NCBI RefSeq assembly: GCF_963082655.1 | Contig: NC_081552.1 | Location: 194,088,098 to 194,152,097 of the forward strand | DNA length: 64,000 nucleotides | DNA from: Stomoxys calcitrans | Taxonomy: Eukaryota > Arthropoda > Insecta > Diptera > Muscidae | Direction of reading: 5' to 3' | In this document: in pieces, positions 1 through 11,912 of the stretch | Position numbering within the stretch: the stretch's first letter is position 1 | How the letters are laid out: the number at the start of each line of letters is the position of its first letter | Translations under genes and position numbers: made by a program | The notes under the pieces: model-generated | What the model was told of the DNA's origin: nothing | The model's input: the letters and a program-made list of their open reading frames with translations, nothing else | Database searches by the model: none

Positions 1-446
1 CTCATAAAGTATATATATTTTTGATCGTCTTGACATTTTAGGTCGATCTAGACATGTCCGTCTGTCCGTCCGTCTGTCGAAAACACGCTAACTTTCGAAG
101 GAGTAAAGCTAGACACTTGAAATTTTGCACAAATACTTCTAATTGGTGTATTGGTAGGTTGAAATTGTAAATGGGTTAAATCGGTCCGTGTTTTCATATA
201 GCTGCCATATAAACCGATCTTGGGTCTTGACTTAGTGAGCATCTAGAGGGGGCAATTCTTGTCCGATTTGGCTGAAATTTTGCTGATATAGCTGCCATGT
301 AAACTTGGGTCTTGACTTCTTGCGCCATTAGAGGGCGCAATTCTCATCCGATTTGGATGAAATTTTGCATGTAGTGTTTTGTTATGACTTCCAACAATTG
401 TGCTAAGTATGTTTTAAATCGGTTCATCTTTTAATACAATAGCTGC
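1..446 (-). mobile_element. Mini-me/Helentron-like element, type A, partial
   Basis: The window opens inside a mini-me element read from its (TA)n/(GTCY)n end. An AAGTATATATAT tract is followed by GTCCGTCTGTCCGTCCGTCT and then type A satellite units (GATCTTGGGTCTTGACTT). One end lies outside the window. The other is broken at 446 by the TIR element, and related but type B sequence resumes at 3821. Paired TA and GTCY blocks around a conserved core are the published hallmark of mini-me elements in Diptera. It has no coding capacity. Confidence 0.75.
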
Positions 447-859
447 CAGGGACGTAGTTAGGATTTTATTTTGGGGGGCGGGGGGCCCACCCCACATTTT
501 TTCAAAATCGAAAATTGCCAAAATTCTTGTTACTGTGAAATTGGTAAAGATACCTCATTTTCTTTTTTTAAAATTGTTGGATGCAGGTACTAACATATCG
601 GCGGTGATATTTGGTCATAAAGTCAGAGCTGAATTTTACACTGATTGCCAATACAGTGCAAATATCTTTGGGAAGTTGTATTAACGGCTTCGAACGCTAA
701 ACAGAGGCAACGGCTTTTTCTGCTCCTCCGTGTGTCGCATTAACGACGAAAAATATCAAAGAATATAGCAGCCTTAGAAAAAATTTAACTCGAGTTAGGG
801 AAGAGGTATCGTAATGAAATTTGGATTGGCGTAAAGTTGAACTGAAGCTTTGGCCTTAT

Positions 860-1576
860 CCGTAAATAAAAAAAACATTTTGAAAGTTTTATTGCCTAAA
901 TGTACGAATTAAAAAACAAAAAAACTCTAATCGGCCGATAATTACTGTCAAGGAGTAACTGTATGGCAATTTTGAGATTTTTAGCTCAATCCGCAAATAA
1001 AGTACCATTTTTACGTTTTAGTACCTAAATGTACAAATTTCAAAACAATCTTCAAGTCATCCGTTACATACTGCCAAGATTTACCTGTATCCCTAAAACG
1101 TTTTACCTGTATCCCTAATATTGTACGTTGCAAGTTTTAGTACCAAAATGAAAGAATATCAAAAAAGTCGTCTAGTCGCTCGGTACATAGTGCCTAGATG
1201 TTACTGTATTCTAAATTTCAGAGGTGTAGCTCAATCCGTAAAGTTGCCATATTGTACGTGTTAGTACCAAAATGTCCGAATATCAACAAAATCTTCTAGT
1301 GCCCAGTACATACTGTCAAGATGTGCCTGTATCTCAAATTTCAGATCTGTAGCTTAATTTACAAAGAAAGTACTAAATAATATCAATTACAGCACTTAGT
1401 ACTTTTTATTCCACTCCTGGTACGATTCGAACATTTCATATATGGTACACCTTATCGTATATTTGTCAAAACATCGATCATTTTCAGAAAATTTTTTTAA
1501 TTTTACCCTTCTCCGTTCACTGTAAAAGTAAATAAACTATTTCGTACTTTTTGGTACCAAAATGTATGACATATTA
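860..1576. repeat. Degenerate ~118-bp tandem repeats inside the TIR element
   Basis: A block reading roughly TTTTAGTACCAAAATGTACGA, then an AAAATC-rich part, then TACTGCCAAGATGTACCTGTAT, then TTTCAGAGCTGTAGCTCAATC, recurs near 893, 1018, 1135 and 1258. Spacing is about 117-125 bp. Related pieces continue after the nested element near 3108-3180 and 3340-3620. Divergence between units is high, so the array is old. No function can be assigned. Confidence 0.6.
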
Positions 1577-3052
1577 ACAAGTAAAAGCGTGCTAAGTTCG
1601 GCCGGGCCGAATCTTATATACCCTCCACCACCATCGCATTTGTCGAGTTCTCTTCCCGGCATCTCTTCTTAGGCAAAACAGGATATAAGAAAAGATTTGC
1701 TCTGCTATTAGAGCGATATCAAGATATGGTCCGGTTTGGACCACAATTAAATTATATGTTGGAGACCTATGTAAAATGTCAGCCAATTCGAATAAGAATT
1801 GCGCTCTTTGTGAGCTCAAAAGTAAAATAGAGAGATCGATTTATATGGGAGCTGTATCGGGCTTTGGTCCGATTCTGATCATAATAAACACGTATGTTGA
1901 TGGTCATGAGAGAATCGGTCGTACAAAATTTCAGGCAAATCGGATAATAATTGAGACCTCTAGGGGCTCAAGAAGTCAAGATCCCAGATCGGTTTATATG
2001 GCAGCTATATCAGGTTATGAACCGACTTGTACTTTATTTGCCATAGTTGTTGAAAGTAACAATAAAAAACGTCTTGCGAAATTTCAGCCAAATCGGATAG
2101 GAATTACGCCCTCTAGAAGCTCAAGAAGTCAAGTCCCCAGATCTGTTTATATGACAGCTATATCAGGTTATGAACCGATTTGAACCATATTTGGCACAGT
2201 TGTTGGATATCATAACAAAATACTACGTGCCAAAATTCATTCCAATCGGATAAGAATTGCGCACTCTAGAGGCTCAAGAAGTCAAGACCCAAGATCGGTT
2301 TATATGGCAGCTATATCAGGTTATGGACCGATTTGAACCATACTTGGCACAGTTGTTGGATATCATAACAAAACACGTCGTGCAAAATTTCATTCCAATC
2401 GGATAAGAATTGCGCCTTCTAGAGGCTCAAGAAGTCAAGACCCAAGATCGGTTTATATGACAGCTATATCAGGTTATGGACCGATTTGAACCATACTTAG
2501 CACAGTTGTTGGATATTATAACAAAACACGTCGTGCAAAATTTCATCCCAATCGGATAAGAATTGCGCACGCTAGAGGCTCAAGAAGTCAAGACCCAAGA
2601 TCGGTTTATATGGCAGCTATATCAGGTTATGGACCGATTTAAACTATACTTGGCACAGTTGTTGAATATCATAGCAAAACGCTTCGTGCAAAATTTCATT
2701 TCGATCGGATAAGAATTGCGCACTCTAGAGGCTCAAGAAGTCAAGACCCAAGATCGGTTTATATGGCAGCTATATCAAAACATGGACCGATATGGCCCAT
2801 TTACAATACCGACCTACACTAATAAGAAGTATTTGTGCAAAATTTCAAGCGGCTAGCTTTACTCCTTCGGAAGTTAGCGTGCTTTCGACAGACAGACGGA
2901 CGGACGGACGGACGGACATGGCTAGATCGACATAAAATTTCACGACGATCAAGAATATATATACTTTATGGGGTCTCAGACGAATATTTCGAGTAGTTAC
3001 AAACAGAATGACGAAATTAGTATACCCCCCATCTTATGGTGGAGGGTATAAA
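1577..3052 (+). mobile_element. Complete mini-me element, type A, nested
   Basis: It starts AACAAGTAAAAGCGTGC, followed by the hairpin TTCGGCCGGGCCGAA at 1598-1612 and TATACCCTCCACCA. Six satellite units of about 153 bp follow (AAGAAGTCAAG near 1970, 2125, 2276, 2430, 2581 and 2735), then ACGGACGGACGGACGGACAT, a TATATATA tract and the terminus TGGTGGAGGGTATAAAA. The inverted short termini and subterminal hairpin fit Helentron-like non-autonomous elements. Open frames across the satellite are by-products of a period close to a multiple of three. Confidence 0.8.
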
Positions 3053-3820
3053 AATTATTTAGTCAGCCAACATATTGTATATTTCTTAATAGAATCCATA
3101 TGTTAAATTTCAGAGCTCTAGTTCAATCCGTAAAGAAAGTATGAAATGGTACCAAATACGGTACTAAGCGTACGTTTCTTCCGTTTCCATTCATTCATAT
3201 TCATATTTTTTCTATCTACGCCCTTTATTTCGCAACAACAATTATTCAAGCCAAATTTAAAAGTTCTAGCTCTACCCGTTCTCTCTATGCAAAGTTCACC
3301 TTTTTCGTACCTTTTTTGGTAGCTTTTGGTTTCTAAATGTCGAAAAACTCTTTTGGCATCCTAATTTAAGCATCCTAGTGCACCTCAATTTCAAAATTCA
3401 AAGCTCTTGCTCAATTTACAAACAAGGTACCAAAAAGTACCAATTGCAGTACTAAACGTACCATAATTCTCACTTCCGGTACTATTTTGGGAAATTTGTG
3501 TCACCAAATCTCATTTTTGAGGAGCTCTTTAATTTGAGCCCAAAATCATAATTCTAGACCCATTCGCTCGCAGTGGGTAAAAAGTCACGATTTCGTACAT
3601 GTTAGTACCTAAACGTACCGAAATCACAAAACCCCATCTAATCGCGCGCCTACGACCCACGACCCACATTCATGAGTCCAGCTTTAGCCGTTTGGGCTGG
3701 GCGTTGATCAGTCAATCACGCATCCCTATTATATAAAGAAATAAAATGTCATCAAAATCGGATAGCAGAATCGAGGGTCAGGCGTAATTGGTCGAGGGAC
3801 CCCCTTTGGCTACGGCCCTG

Positions 3821-4280
3821 ACTCCCATATAAACCGATTTCCCGATTTGACTTCTTGAGCCCCTGGAAACCGCACTTTATGAACGATTTGTCTGAAATTT
3901 TGCATGTGGTGTTTTTTTCTTACTTCCAACAACTGTGACAAGTGCGGTCCGAATCGTTCTATAACCTGGTATAGCTCTCAAATAAACCAATCTCCCGATT
4001 TGAGTTTTTGAGCCCGTAGAAGCCGCAATTTCTGACCGATTTGGCTGAAATTTTGCACGTGGTGTTCTTTTATGACTTCCAACAACTGTGGTAAACTCGG
4101 TCCAATTCGGCGTATAACCTGATATAACTCCCACATAAACCGATCGCCCGATTTGGCTTCCTGAGCCTTTACAAGCCACAATTTTTAGTCCGATTTGGCT
4201 GAAATTGTGCATGTAGTGTTTTGTTATGACTTCCAACAACTGTGCTTAGCACGGTCCAAATCGGTCTATAATCTGATATG
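3821..4280 (-). mobile_element. Mini-me-like array, type B
   Basis: Three type B units (GATTTGACTTCTTGAGCCC, GTAGAAGCCGCAATTTCTGA, TATGACTTCCAACAACTGTG) lie between the right TIR of the 447-3820 element and the start of the Helitron-like array. Orientation matches 1-446, but the unit type differs, so the two pieces may be one mixed element or two neighbouring ones. Confidence 0.65.
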
Positions 4281-6460
4281 TCTTATATATAAAATTGAAT
4301 TTGTGTTTGTTTGTTCCGTATAGACTCAAAAACGGTTGAAGCGATTGCCTTGAAATGTTCACAGATTGTGTAGGTTGAGCTGAAAGGAAATATAGGCTAT
4401 ATCATTTTTTGATATCGGAAGGGGGGGGGATCATCCCCCTTACTCCAACAGTACTACCCGACCGGTCCGGTCGGGACAATATGGGACTCAAATAAAAGAT
4501 ATTCAGGAGTAGATTGCGAATTTTGGGTCCAAGTAACTGGGGGGCCGCCCCAACCCCAAAACCCCCCTAAAATAGGTTTTTTGGACGATCATGACAATAT
4601 GGGACTCAAATGAAAGTTATTTGGGAGTAGATTGCGAATATGGTCAGGAAAGAGAAAAAGGTTATATAACTTGTTGATTTCGGAGGGGGGCGGACCCTCC
4701 CCCGTTACCCAAAAACCCCACCCAAAATCAAAAGTGGACCGATCGGGACAATATGGGTATCAAATGAAAGGTTTTGGGAAACAGAATACGAAGATGGTAT
4801 TAAAATTTAGGTCTAAGTACCCATCGGGCCGCCCCAAACCCAAAATTCCCCTAAACAGACATACTGGACGTTCATGTCAATATGGGCCTCAAATGAAATG
4901 TATTCGGAAGTAGATTACGAATCTTGCATACAAAATCAAATCGAAGTTTAGGGCGTCACACTAACCTCCAAAAATGCCTTAAATGGGCATATGACCCATC
5001 ATGACTATATGGGACTGTTTTTTTTATTATTTCCGTAGTACAAAAAACAGCTGAACCGATTTTCTTAAAATTTTCACACTTTGTGTAAGTTTGTCTGGAA
5101 AGAAACATAGTTAATATAATTTTTAGATATCGGATGGGGGCCGTCCCACCCCTTTAACCCAACAATGCCATCCAAAACCAAAAGTGGACCGATGGGCACA
5201 ATATGGTTATCATATGAAAGGTATTGGAGACTAGAAAACGCATATTGCATTAAAATTTGGATCCAAGTAACCAGCGGGCCTCCCCAACCCAAAAACTCCT
5301 CTTAACAGATATATCCGACGTTCATGTCAATATGGGCCTCAAATGAAAAGTATTCGACGGTAGATTACAAATATGACATAAAAAAATAGGTCCAAGTAAT
5401 GGGAGGTCGCCCCACCCCCAAAGCAACCCCAAATGGGCACATTAGCAGACCATGTCTATATGGGACTCAAATGAAAGGTATTTGGGAGTAGATTACGAAT
5501 ATGACATTAAAATTTGTGTTCAAGTCTAAGTGGTGCTTTTTCTTCCAAAAATAAGTCAAATAGATTGATTGGCCTATTACGACAATACGGGACTCAAATG
5601 AAAGGTATTTGAGAGTAGAAAACGAATTTGATATCCAATGTTGGAGCCAAATGTTTGGGGGTATGCCCAAAATGCATCCCCTAAGTAGATTATGGCAATA
5701 TGGAGCTCAAATACACGGTATTTGGGAGTAAAGAACAAATTTGATATCTATTTTCAGGGCAAAGTGTCGGTGGCCGCCCCAGCCCCAAAACATCCTCCAA
5801 ACAGTTCATACTTACCTACCATGGCAATATGGGGCTCACTTTAAATGGATTTGGGAGTGCAGCTCGAATTTGATATCCATATTTGAGTCTAAATGTCTAA
5901 GTGCCGTCCCTCCCCTAGAAAACACTTCTCATTACCCTAATTTTAAAAAAACACCAGATCTCGGAGATTGGTAATGCGATTCGTTCGACATTTTTTTTGC
6001 ACTCTCACAGTCAAAAGAAAACATGGTTCCTATTGTTGGGGTCGGGTGCCTCGAGGACCGTTCCAAACCCGCGAAATGGGTATATAGCCCAATCACGACC
6101 ATATAGAGCTCAAAAGAAAGGTCCTTTTGAGAAAAAAACGAATATGATATACAATTGAAGAGCTGTGTGTTTGGGGAACTGCCCCACCCGAAAACACCTC
6201 CCTATTATTGATTGAATTTTGGGAAATTGATACTCATTTTCGGGACAAAGTCTCTGAGGTCCACCCCACCCTCAAATAGAATTTATTTACCGATCATGCC
6301 ATTATGGGGCACATATAAAATGTATTTGAAAGTAGAGCACCAACATTTAGGACCAAGTGTCTCTCTAAAAATCTAAAGAAAGGTATTTGGAAGTGGAGTA
6401 AAAATTTACCAAGGAACCGAGAAGGGGCGCACTTCACATATATAATCGAAAGCCCTCCGA
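4281..6460 (+). mobile_element. Helitron-like non-autonomous element with ~130-bp array
   Basis: The start TCTTATATATAAAATTGAAT fits the 5'-TC end of insect Helitrons. An array follows built on AATATGGGACTCAAATGAAAG, GGTATTTGGGAGTAGATTACG and GCCGCCCCACCCCCAAAAC, near 4595, 4750, 4880, 5200, 5330, 5460, 5585, 5697 and 5825, spaced about 110-160 bp. The 5' head block (AACGGCTGAACCGATTTTCT) occurs twice, near 4330 and 5055, so about 715 bp looks duplicated. Other copies in this window end with a hairpin plus CTAG; here the 3' end is eroded. No Rep/helicase coding is visible. Confidence 0.65.
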
Positions 6461-8218
6461 TTCAAGTTTAAACTCAAAGATTCCGATTTTGCCAAAATTT
6501 AGGAAAGTAAGTTGTGTTAGGCCCTTCGGCATCCTTCTTTAACTTGACTCAGATCGATCCAGATTTGGATATAGCCCCCATATATACCGATCCGCCGATT
6601 TAGGGTCTTAGACCCATAAAAGGCGCTTTATAGTCCGATTTTACCAAAATTGAGGAAAGTGAGTTGGGTTTGGCCCTTTGGCATTCTCCTTTAATTTGGC
6701 TCAGATCGGTCCAGATTTGGATATAGCTCCAATATATACCGATCCGCTGATTTAGGGTCTTAGGCTCATAAAAGGCGCATTTGTAGTCCGATTTTGCCAA
6801 AATTTAGGAAAGTGAGTTGTGTTTGGCCCTTCGGCATCCTTCTTTAATTTGGCTCAGATCGGTCCAGATTTGGATATAGCCCCCATATATACCGATCCGC
6901 CGATTTAGGGTCTTAGGCCTATAAAAGCCACATTTTTTTATCCGATTTTGCTGAAATTTGGAACAGTGAGTTGTGGTAAGCAACACGACATGCATCTTCA
7001 ATTTGGCCCAGATGGGTCCAGATTTGGTTAAAGCTACCATATAGACCGATCCGATTTCGCTAAAATTTGGGACAGTGAGTTGTGTTAGGCCAGTCGACAT
7101 CCTTCCTCAATTTGGCCCAGCTCGGTTTAGATTTGGATATAGTTGCAATATAGACCGATCTTTCGATTTAAGACTGTGGGCCCATAAAAGGTTCATTTAT
7201 TTTCCGATTTTGCTGAAATTTAGGAACGTGAGTTGTGTTAGGCCCTTCGGCATCCTTCTTCAATTTGGCTCAGATCGCTCCAGATTTGGATATAGCTGCC
7301 ATATAGACCGGTCCGGGTTTTGGGCCCATAAAAGCCACATTTTTATCCGATTTTGCTGAAATGTGGAACAGTGAGTTGTGTTAAGCCACACGATATCCTT
7401 CTTCAATTTGGCCCAGATCGGTCCAGATTTTGATGTAGGTGCCATATAGACCGATCGATTGAGTTAGGGTCTTAGGTCCATAAAAGGAACATTTGTTGTC
7501 CCAAATTGCCCAAACTAGGGACAGTGAATTGTATTAGGCCAGTCGACATCCTTCCTCAATTTGGCCCAGATCGGTTTAGATTTGGATATAGCTACCATAT
7601 AGACCGATCCGCCGATTTAGGGTCTTAGGCCCATAAGAGGCGCATTTATAGTCCGATTTTGCCAAAAATTTAGGAAAGTGAGTTGTGTTAGGCCCTTCGT
7701 TATCCTTCTTTAATTTGGCTCAGATCGGTCCAGATTTGGATATAGGCCCCATATATGCCGATCACCCGATATAGGGTCTTAGGCCCATAAAAGCCACATT
7801 TATTATCCGATTTTGCTGAAATTTGGGACAGTGAGTTGCGTTAAGCCACTTGATATTCTACATCAATTTGGCCCAGATCGGTAAAGATTTGGATATAGCT
7901 GCCATATAGACCGATCCTCCGATTTAGGGTCTTAGGCCCATAAAAGCCACATTTATTATCGGATTTTGCTGAAATTCGGGACAGTGAGTTGTGTTAGGCC
8001 CTTCAACATCCTCCGTCAATTTGGTCCAGATTTGGATATAGCTGCAATATAGACCGATCTCTCGATTGAAGGCTTTGGGCCCATAAAAGGCGCATTTTTG
8101 TTCGATTTTCCCAAAATTTGGGACAGTGAGTTGTGTTAGGCCCTTCGACATCCTCCTTCAATTTGACCCAGATCGGTCCAGATTCGGATATAGCTGTCAT
8201 ATAGACCGATTCGCCGTT
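6461..8218 (-). mobile_element. Mini-me type C satellite array
   Basis: About eleven units of ~150 bp carry GACAGTGAGTTGTGTTAGGC, TTCAATTTGGCTCAGATCGG and GGATATAGCTGCCATATAGA. The (GTCY)n core and hairpin terminus are missing at both sides, so this is the middle of an element or an expanded array. Stop-free stretches across units, such as 6804-7100 minus, are periodic shadows rather than genes. Confidence 0.75.
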
Positions 8219-8365
8219 TTAGGTACAACCTTCATGTCGAGATACATTTGCTTTGGCAGTTATGTGGTTTAGTTCTTGCCCACATATTTGAAGTGATTTT
8301 TGAAGAAGTACCCCATTTTCGCATAAATGAGAAACGAAACCTTCAACGGAGACTTGTTCAGTGAC
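8219..8365 (-). CDS. Possible host exon (weak)
   Basis: On the minus strand a TTATGTTTACAGTAG acceptor-like site is followed by 48 stop-free codons ending in TAA. The predicted peptide starts VTEQVSVEGF and contains GVLLQKSLQICGQELN and HITAKANVSR, a composition that looks like ordinary protein. A possible donor (GAAG/GTTGTA) lies just before the stop. A second frame is also open for 33 codons, there is no strong pyrimidine tract, and I recognise no family. It sits at the edge of a non-repetitive stretch, which favours host sequence over a transposon. Confidence 0.25.
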   Translation of the reverse strand, partial: VTEQVSVEGFVSHLCENGVLLQKSLQICGQELNHITAKANVSRHEGCT

Positions 8366-8995
8366 CTACTGTAAACATAATTAAGAATATTTTTTTTTTG
8401 TTACAAATTTAATAGAGTTACTTTTCCAATTTGCATTAGGTGAACTGAAGCACATGGAAAACTTCTATCATTAGCAGAGTAGCATGGTATGGTAATTAAG
8501 CCCCTATAAGGTAGGCAGGTAATTGTCTAATATCATAGTTATACTGACGCATTTACAAATGAAATCATCTCAAAATCTCACTTACCCCACCATTGTGTAC
8601 ATTGGCAAAGACCTCTGATATTTTACCGGTTAAACAAATTAATCACAAACAAAATAAATGACTTTTGTTGTTATACGAAAATAATCAAACAAAAAAAAAA
8701 CGCTTATGATATCATACAAATGATTTGGGTGAGAAAAAACAACAACAAAAAAAGAAATCTAAGTTTCTAATCTGATGAATTGATTTATGTGTCAAAACAT
8801 TTTGCATTGATTTTGGAAAGAAAAAGAAATGCATGCTCTTGGGTAATTACCAACTGCCATAATAAACCAAGGAGGCGATTTGTTTGTGTGGCATACAAAT
8901 TTTTTTGAATGAAATCAAAATTGTCCAAAGTAAAATGAAGTATGGCGTCGATAAATAAACAAATTAAGAAAATATTCTACAATTATTACTTGAAT
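8366..8995. other. AT-rich unique sequence, no gene seen
   Basis: This stretch has poly-T and poly-A runs and no recognisable repeat, convincing ORF or RNA gene. It has the character of fly intron or intergenic DNA. Confidence 0.5.
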
Positions 8996-8999
8996 GGTA

Positions 9000-11508
9000 A
9001 TATCAGAGACAACGGAGGATATGTTGAAGCTTTTGATGAAAATCCATTTTCCACAAGATACGAAGGGACTCACGGAGACACCGGGATCTTGGAATAGTGA
9101 CGTTGATCGAAGGTTTATAATTACGGAATTTATGGTGAAGTAATCCTTGAGGAGCTTCAAACCATTCAAGACATTCGGACCTGATGGAATATTTCCGGCG
9201 TTACTACAGAAGGAGGCAGAATATCTGGCTCTTCATCTGGCCAATATTTCACAGAGTGCCTAGGACTTGCATAAACTCCGAAAGCCTGGCAGGAGGCAAG
9301 GGTGGTGTTTATACCCAAGCCCGGCAATGCAAGTTATGCGACACCAAAGGTCTATAGACCCATTAGCCTTACGTCCTTTCTACTCAAAACCATGGAACGT
9401 ACTGTGGACACCATGATAAAGAGTAGGACATTCGGCGAACTGCTCAAATACAAACAGCATGCCCATGTCAAGGGAAGGTCGGTGGAGACTGCCCAGCATG
9501 AGGTTGTGCATAAAATAGAAGAATCCTTCGATGCTTAAACGTACACACTGGCGGTACGCATTGACATCGAGAGGGCTTTTAACAATGATCGGACGGATAC
9601 ACTAATCCAATCCTTAGAACAGTACCGGGTGGACCCGGTCCTTAGAGACTGAAAAAACCATTTGCTAAGGAACAGGTGGATAAATTGTGTGTCCCATGGC
9701 ATAAATATAAGGGAGAAAGTGGCACAGGGCACGCCACAGGGGGGCATTTTATCGCCACTCCTATGGGTGGCCACTATAAATCACCTATTATGGATGCTGA
9801 CTGCGGAAGGATTTTTAACCCCTATGCTACGCAGACGATGTTATAATACTTCTAAGCGGTATGGATCCAAACGAGCTATGCAGAAGGGCCGAAAGGGTCT
9901 TGCATATGGTATTTGACTGGGCTAGATCCAGAGGTATCAGTCTTAACCCAGAGAAGACTGAAATATGCCTGTTCACGAGGAAGACGAAGGTGTGCAAATT
10001 TAACGCACCACGTTTCCACAATAAGACGATTTCGATATCTAACAAGGTCAAATATTTAGGTATGATCTTGGACAGGAAACTGAATTGGAAGTGTCAGATT
10101 CAGGAGAAGGCTCACAGATGTTGGACACTATGTAGACGGTCCATAAGCTCGGAATGGGGCCTGAATCCAGGGATAGTCCACTAGCTCTACAGGAGCGTGG
10201 TTAGATCAATACTTACTTACGCCTCAGAAGATTGGTGGACTGCTATGGAGAAAAAGTGCAACATAAGGACCATACAACAGGTTCAGAGAACATGTTGTCT
10301 TGGCATAGGCGGAGCGATGAGGACCATGCCCACTAGAGCACTGGAGACTATTCTAGATATCCGACTCATTAACATACAGATTAAATGTGAGGCGGCTATG
10401 AGACTTAAGGCGATGGGAGACTCGATTGAGCATGGGAGCAGCTCATACCATCGCGGTATAATTGAGGCGATGATAGGAAACCTGGAAGGAAGGGAAGAGG
10501 TTTCCGATCGGATACCTGAGATGAACCTTGAAGTCGAGTGCGAGGCACTGCTGCCATCGGCACAGTCTTGAATTGACGGAACCCTAGTATTGCCATCTGG
10601 AAGATCATGTTAGACGGATGGATCAAAGCTAGAGGACAGAGTGGGCCTAGGGGTTTACATTGAAAACCCAAGGACTGAGATCTGTTTAAGACTGCCTGAC
10701 CATAATACGGTCCTGCAGGCGGAGATCCGGGCGATAGGGTGAAGTGGTGAGGTGCTAACGCAAAGACGTCGAGTGTGAACATATTTACCGATAGTAAAAT
10801 TGCCAACCAGGATGGTAAGGTCCCGAACAGTCTTGCAGTGTAAGATCAACGGCTTCTCTGAGGATGGCAAAATCCGCATCGTTTGGGTGCCGGGCCATAA
10901 CGAAGTAAGGGGGAATGAAAGGGCAGACGAATTGGCGGTGAAGGCCAGAAGACTGCCGTCTATAAATTTGGTTAACCCGATGACTCGACGCAGTCTGAGT
11001 TAAGGGAGTGGGCGACGAATGCGCATGCAACATTGTGGAACAGCGAAACGGTGAAAATCCTATGGGATAATCCAGATCCTGAGAGGACAAGGCTATTACT
11101 GAAAGGAATCAAGAAGGAGGTCAGTATAGCTATTGGTATCATAACGGGACACATAGGACTACGCGCTCACTTATGTAAAATCGGTGCGGCAAGTGATAGC
11201 ATTTGTAGGGCATGCGGGGGAAGATGATGAGACGTTGGAGCATGTCCTTTGTCATTGCCCGGCTTTGGCGTCTAACAGATACCCGCACTTAGGTGGAGAC
11301 ACAATACCAGACATGAACCAACTTAGGGGCGTGGCATTAAGAAATTTGTAAGTAGCACGGAATTCCTAACTTAAAATTTTCTTTTTAAAGGTTACTTTAT
11401 AGTGTTTAGAGCGCACAACAAGTTGATTACTGGCTTAGATGCTTGTCTATAGTGGCATGGGGCAGATAATTAATTAATATCTGCACCCCCTTCTCAACCT
11501 AACCATAG
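9000..11508 (+). pseudogene. Decayed non-LTR retrotransposon ORF2 (family N1): RT + RNase H
   Basis: Across several frames the copy encodes, in order: a GPDGIFPALL-type RT motif (~9178), YRPISLTSFLLKTMER (~9355), AQGTPQGGILSPLLW (~9720), a CYADD site (~9826), KYLGMILDRKLNW (~10050), an RNase H start with TDGSKLEDRVGLGVYIENP (~10616), an RNase H end with VWVPGHNEVRGNERADELAV (~10885), and a C-terminal zinc-like stretch DDETLEHVLCHCPALA (~11226). RNase H downstream of RT places it with LOA/I-type or related Jockey-superfamily elements. Frameshifts and stops are frequent, including a stop in place of Y before TDGSK. It ends in CTCAACCTAAC rather than poly-A. The 5' end is lost. Confidence 0.8.
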
Positions 11509-11511
11509 CCT

Positions 11512-11906
11512 CTTTATAGGCCGATCTCTCGAGTCAATAAATAGCTCATTTTTCATCCGATTTCGATGAAATTTGGCACAGATCGGACCATTTGTGGATA
11601 TAGCTGTCATTTGGACCAATCTCCGATTATAGGGTATTGAGCCTATAAAAGGAAAATTTTTTGCTGAATGTTGTCCAGATTAAACCATATATGGATATAG
11701 GTGCCGTACAGACCAATCTTCCGATATAGGGTGTTGAGCCCATAAGAGCAGCATATTTCCTCCGATTTCGATGAAATTTGGCACAGTGAGTTTTGGTAAA
11801 CCTCTACAGCTTTTTGTTGAATGTGGTTCAGATCGGACAATATTTGGACATAACTGCCATATAGACCGATGTCCCGATATAGAGTGTTGAGCCCATGAAA
11901 GGGACA
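11512..11906 (-). mobile_element. Diverged mini-me type C array
   Basis: Three loosely matching units (TTTGGCACAGTGAGTTTTGG, GGATATAGCTGTCATTTGGA, AGGGTGTTGAGCCCATA) are more diverged than the array at 6.5-8.2 kb. They abut the N1 3' end and a SINE fragment. Confidence 0.55.
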
Positions 11907-11912
11907 TGTATA

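Larger units (their letters stand above)
447..3820. mobile_element. TIR-bounded element of ~3.4 kb with a nested insertion
   Basis: The left end CAGGGACGTAGTT and the right end (reverse complement CAGGGCCGTAGCC) match at 10 of the first 11 bases and point inward. Both sit exactly where the surrounding mini-me array is interrupted. The interior is AT-rich, lacks a long ORF, carries degenerate ~118-bp tandem units, and hosts a complete type A element at 1577-3052, so the original is about 1.9 kb. CAGGG ends suggest a hAT-like non-autonomous element, but the flanks (ATAGCTGC and ACTCCCAT) are not a clean 8-bp duplication, so the superfamily is open. Confidence 0.6.

Noticed and set aside
6461..8218. 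CRISPR-like direct repeats
   Set aside because: Units are ~150 bp, contiguous and diverged, with no spacers, in a eukaryotic context.
10405..10806. 133-codon minus frame; also 31156-31617 and 32240-32563 plus
   Set aside because: Antisense shadows of the N1 RT/RNase H coding sequence, which has recognisable motifs on the other strand.
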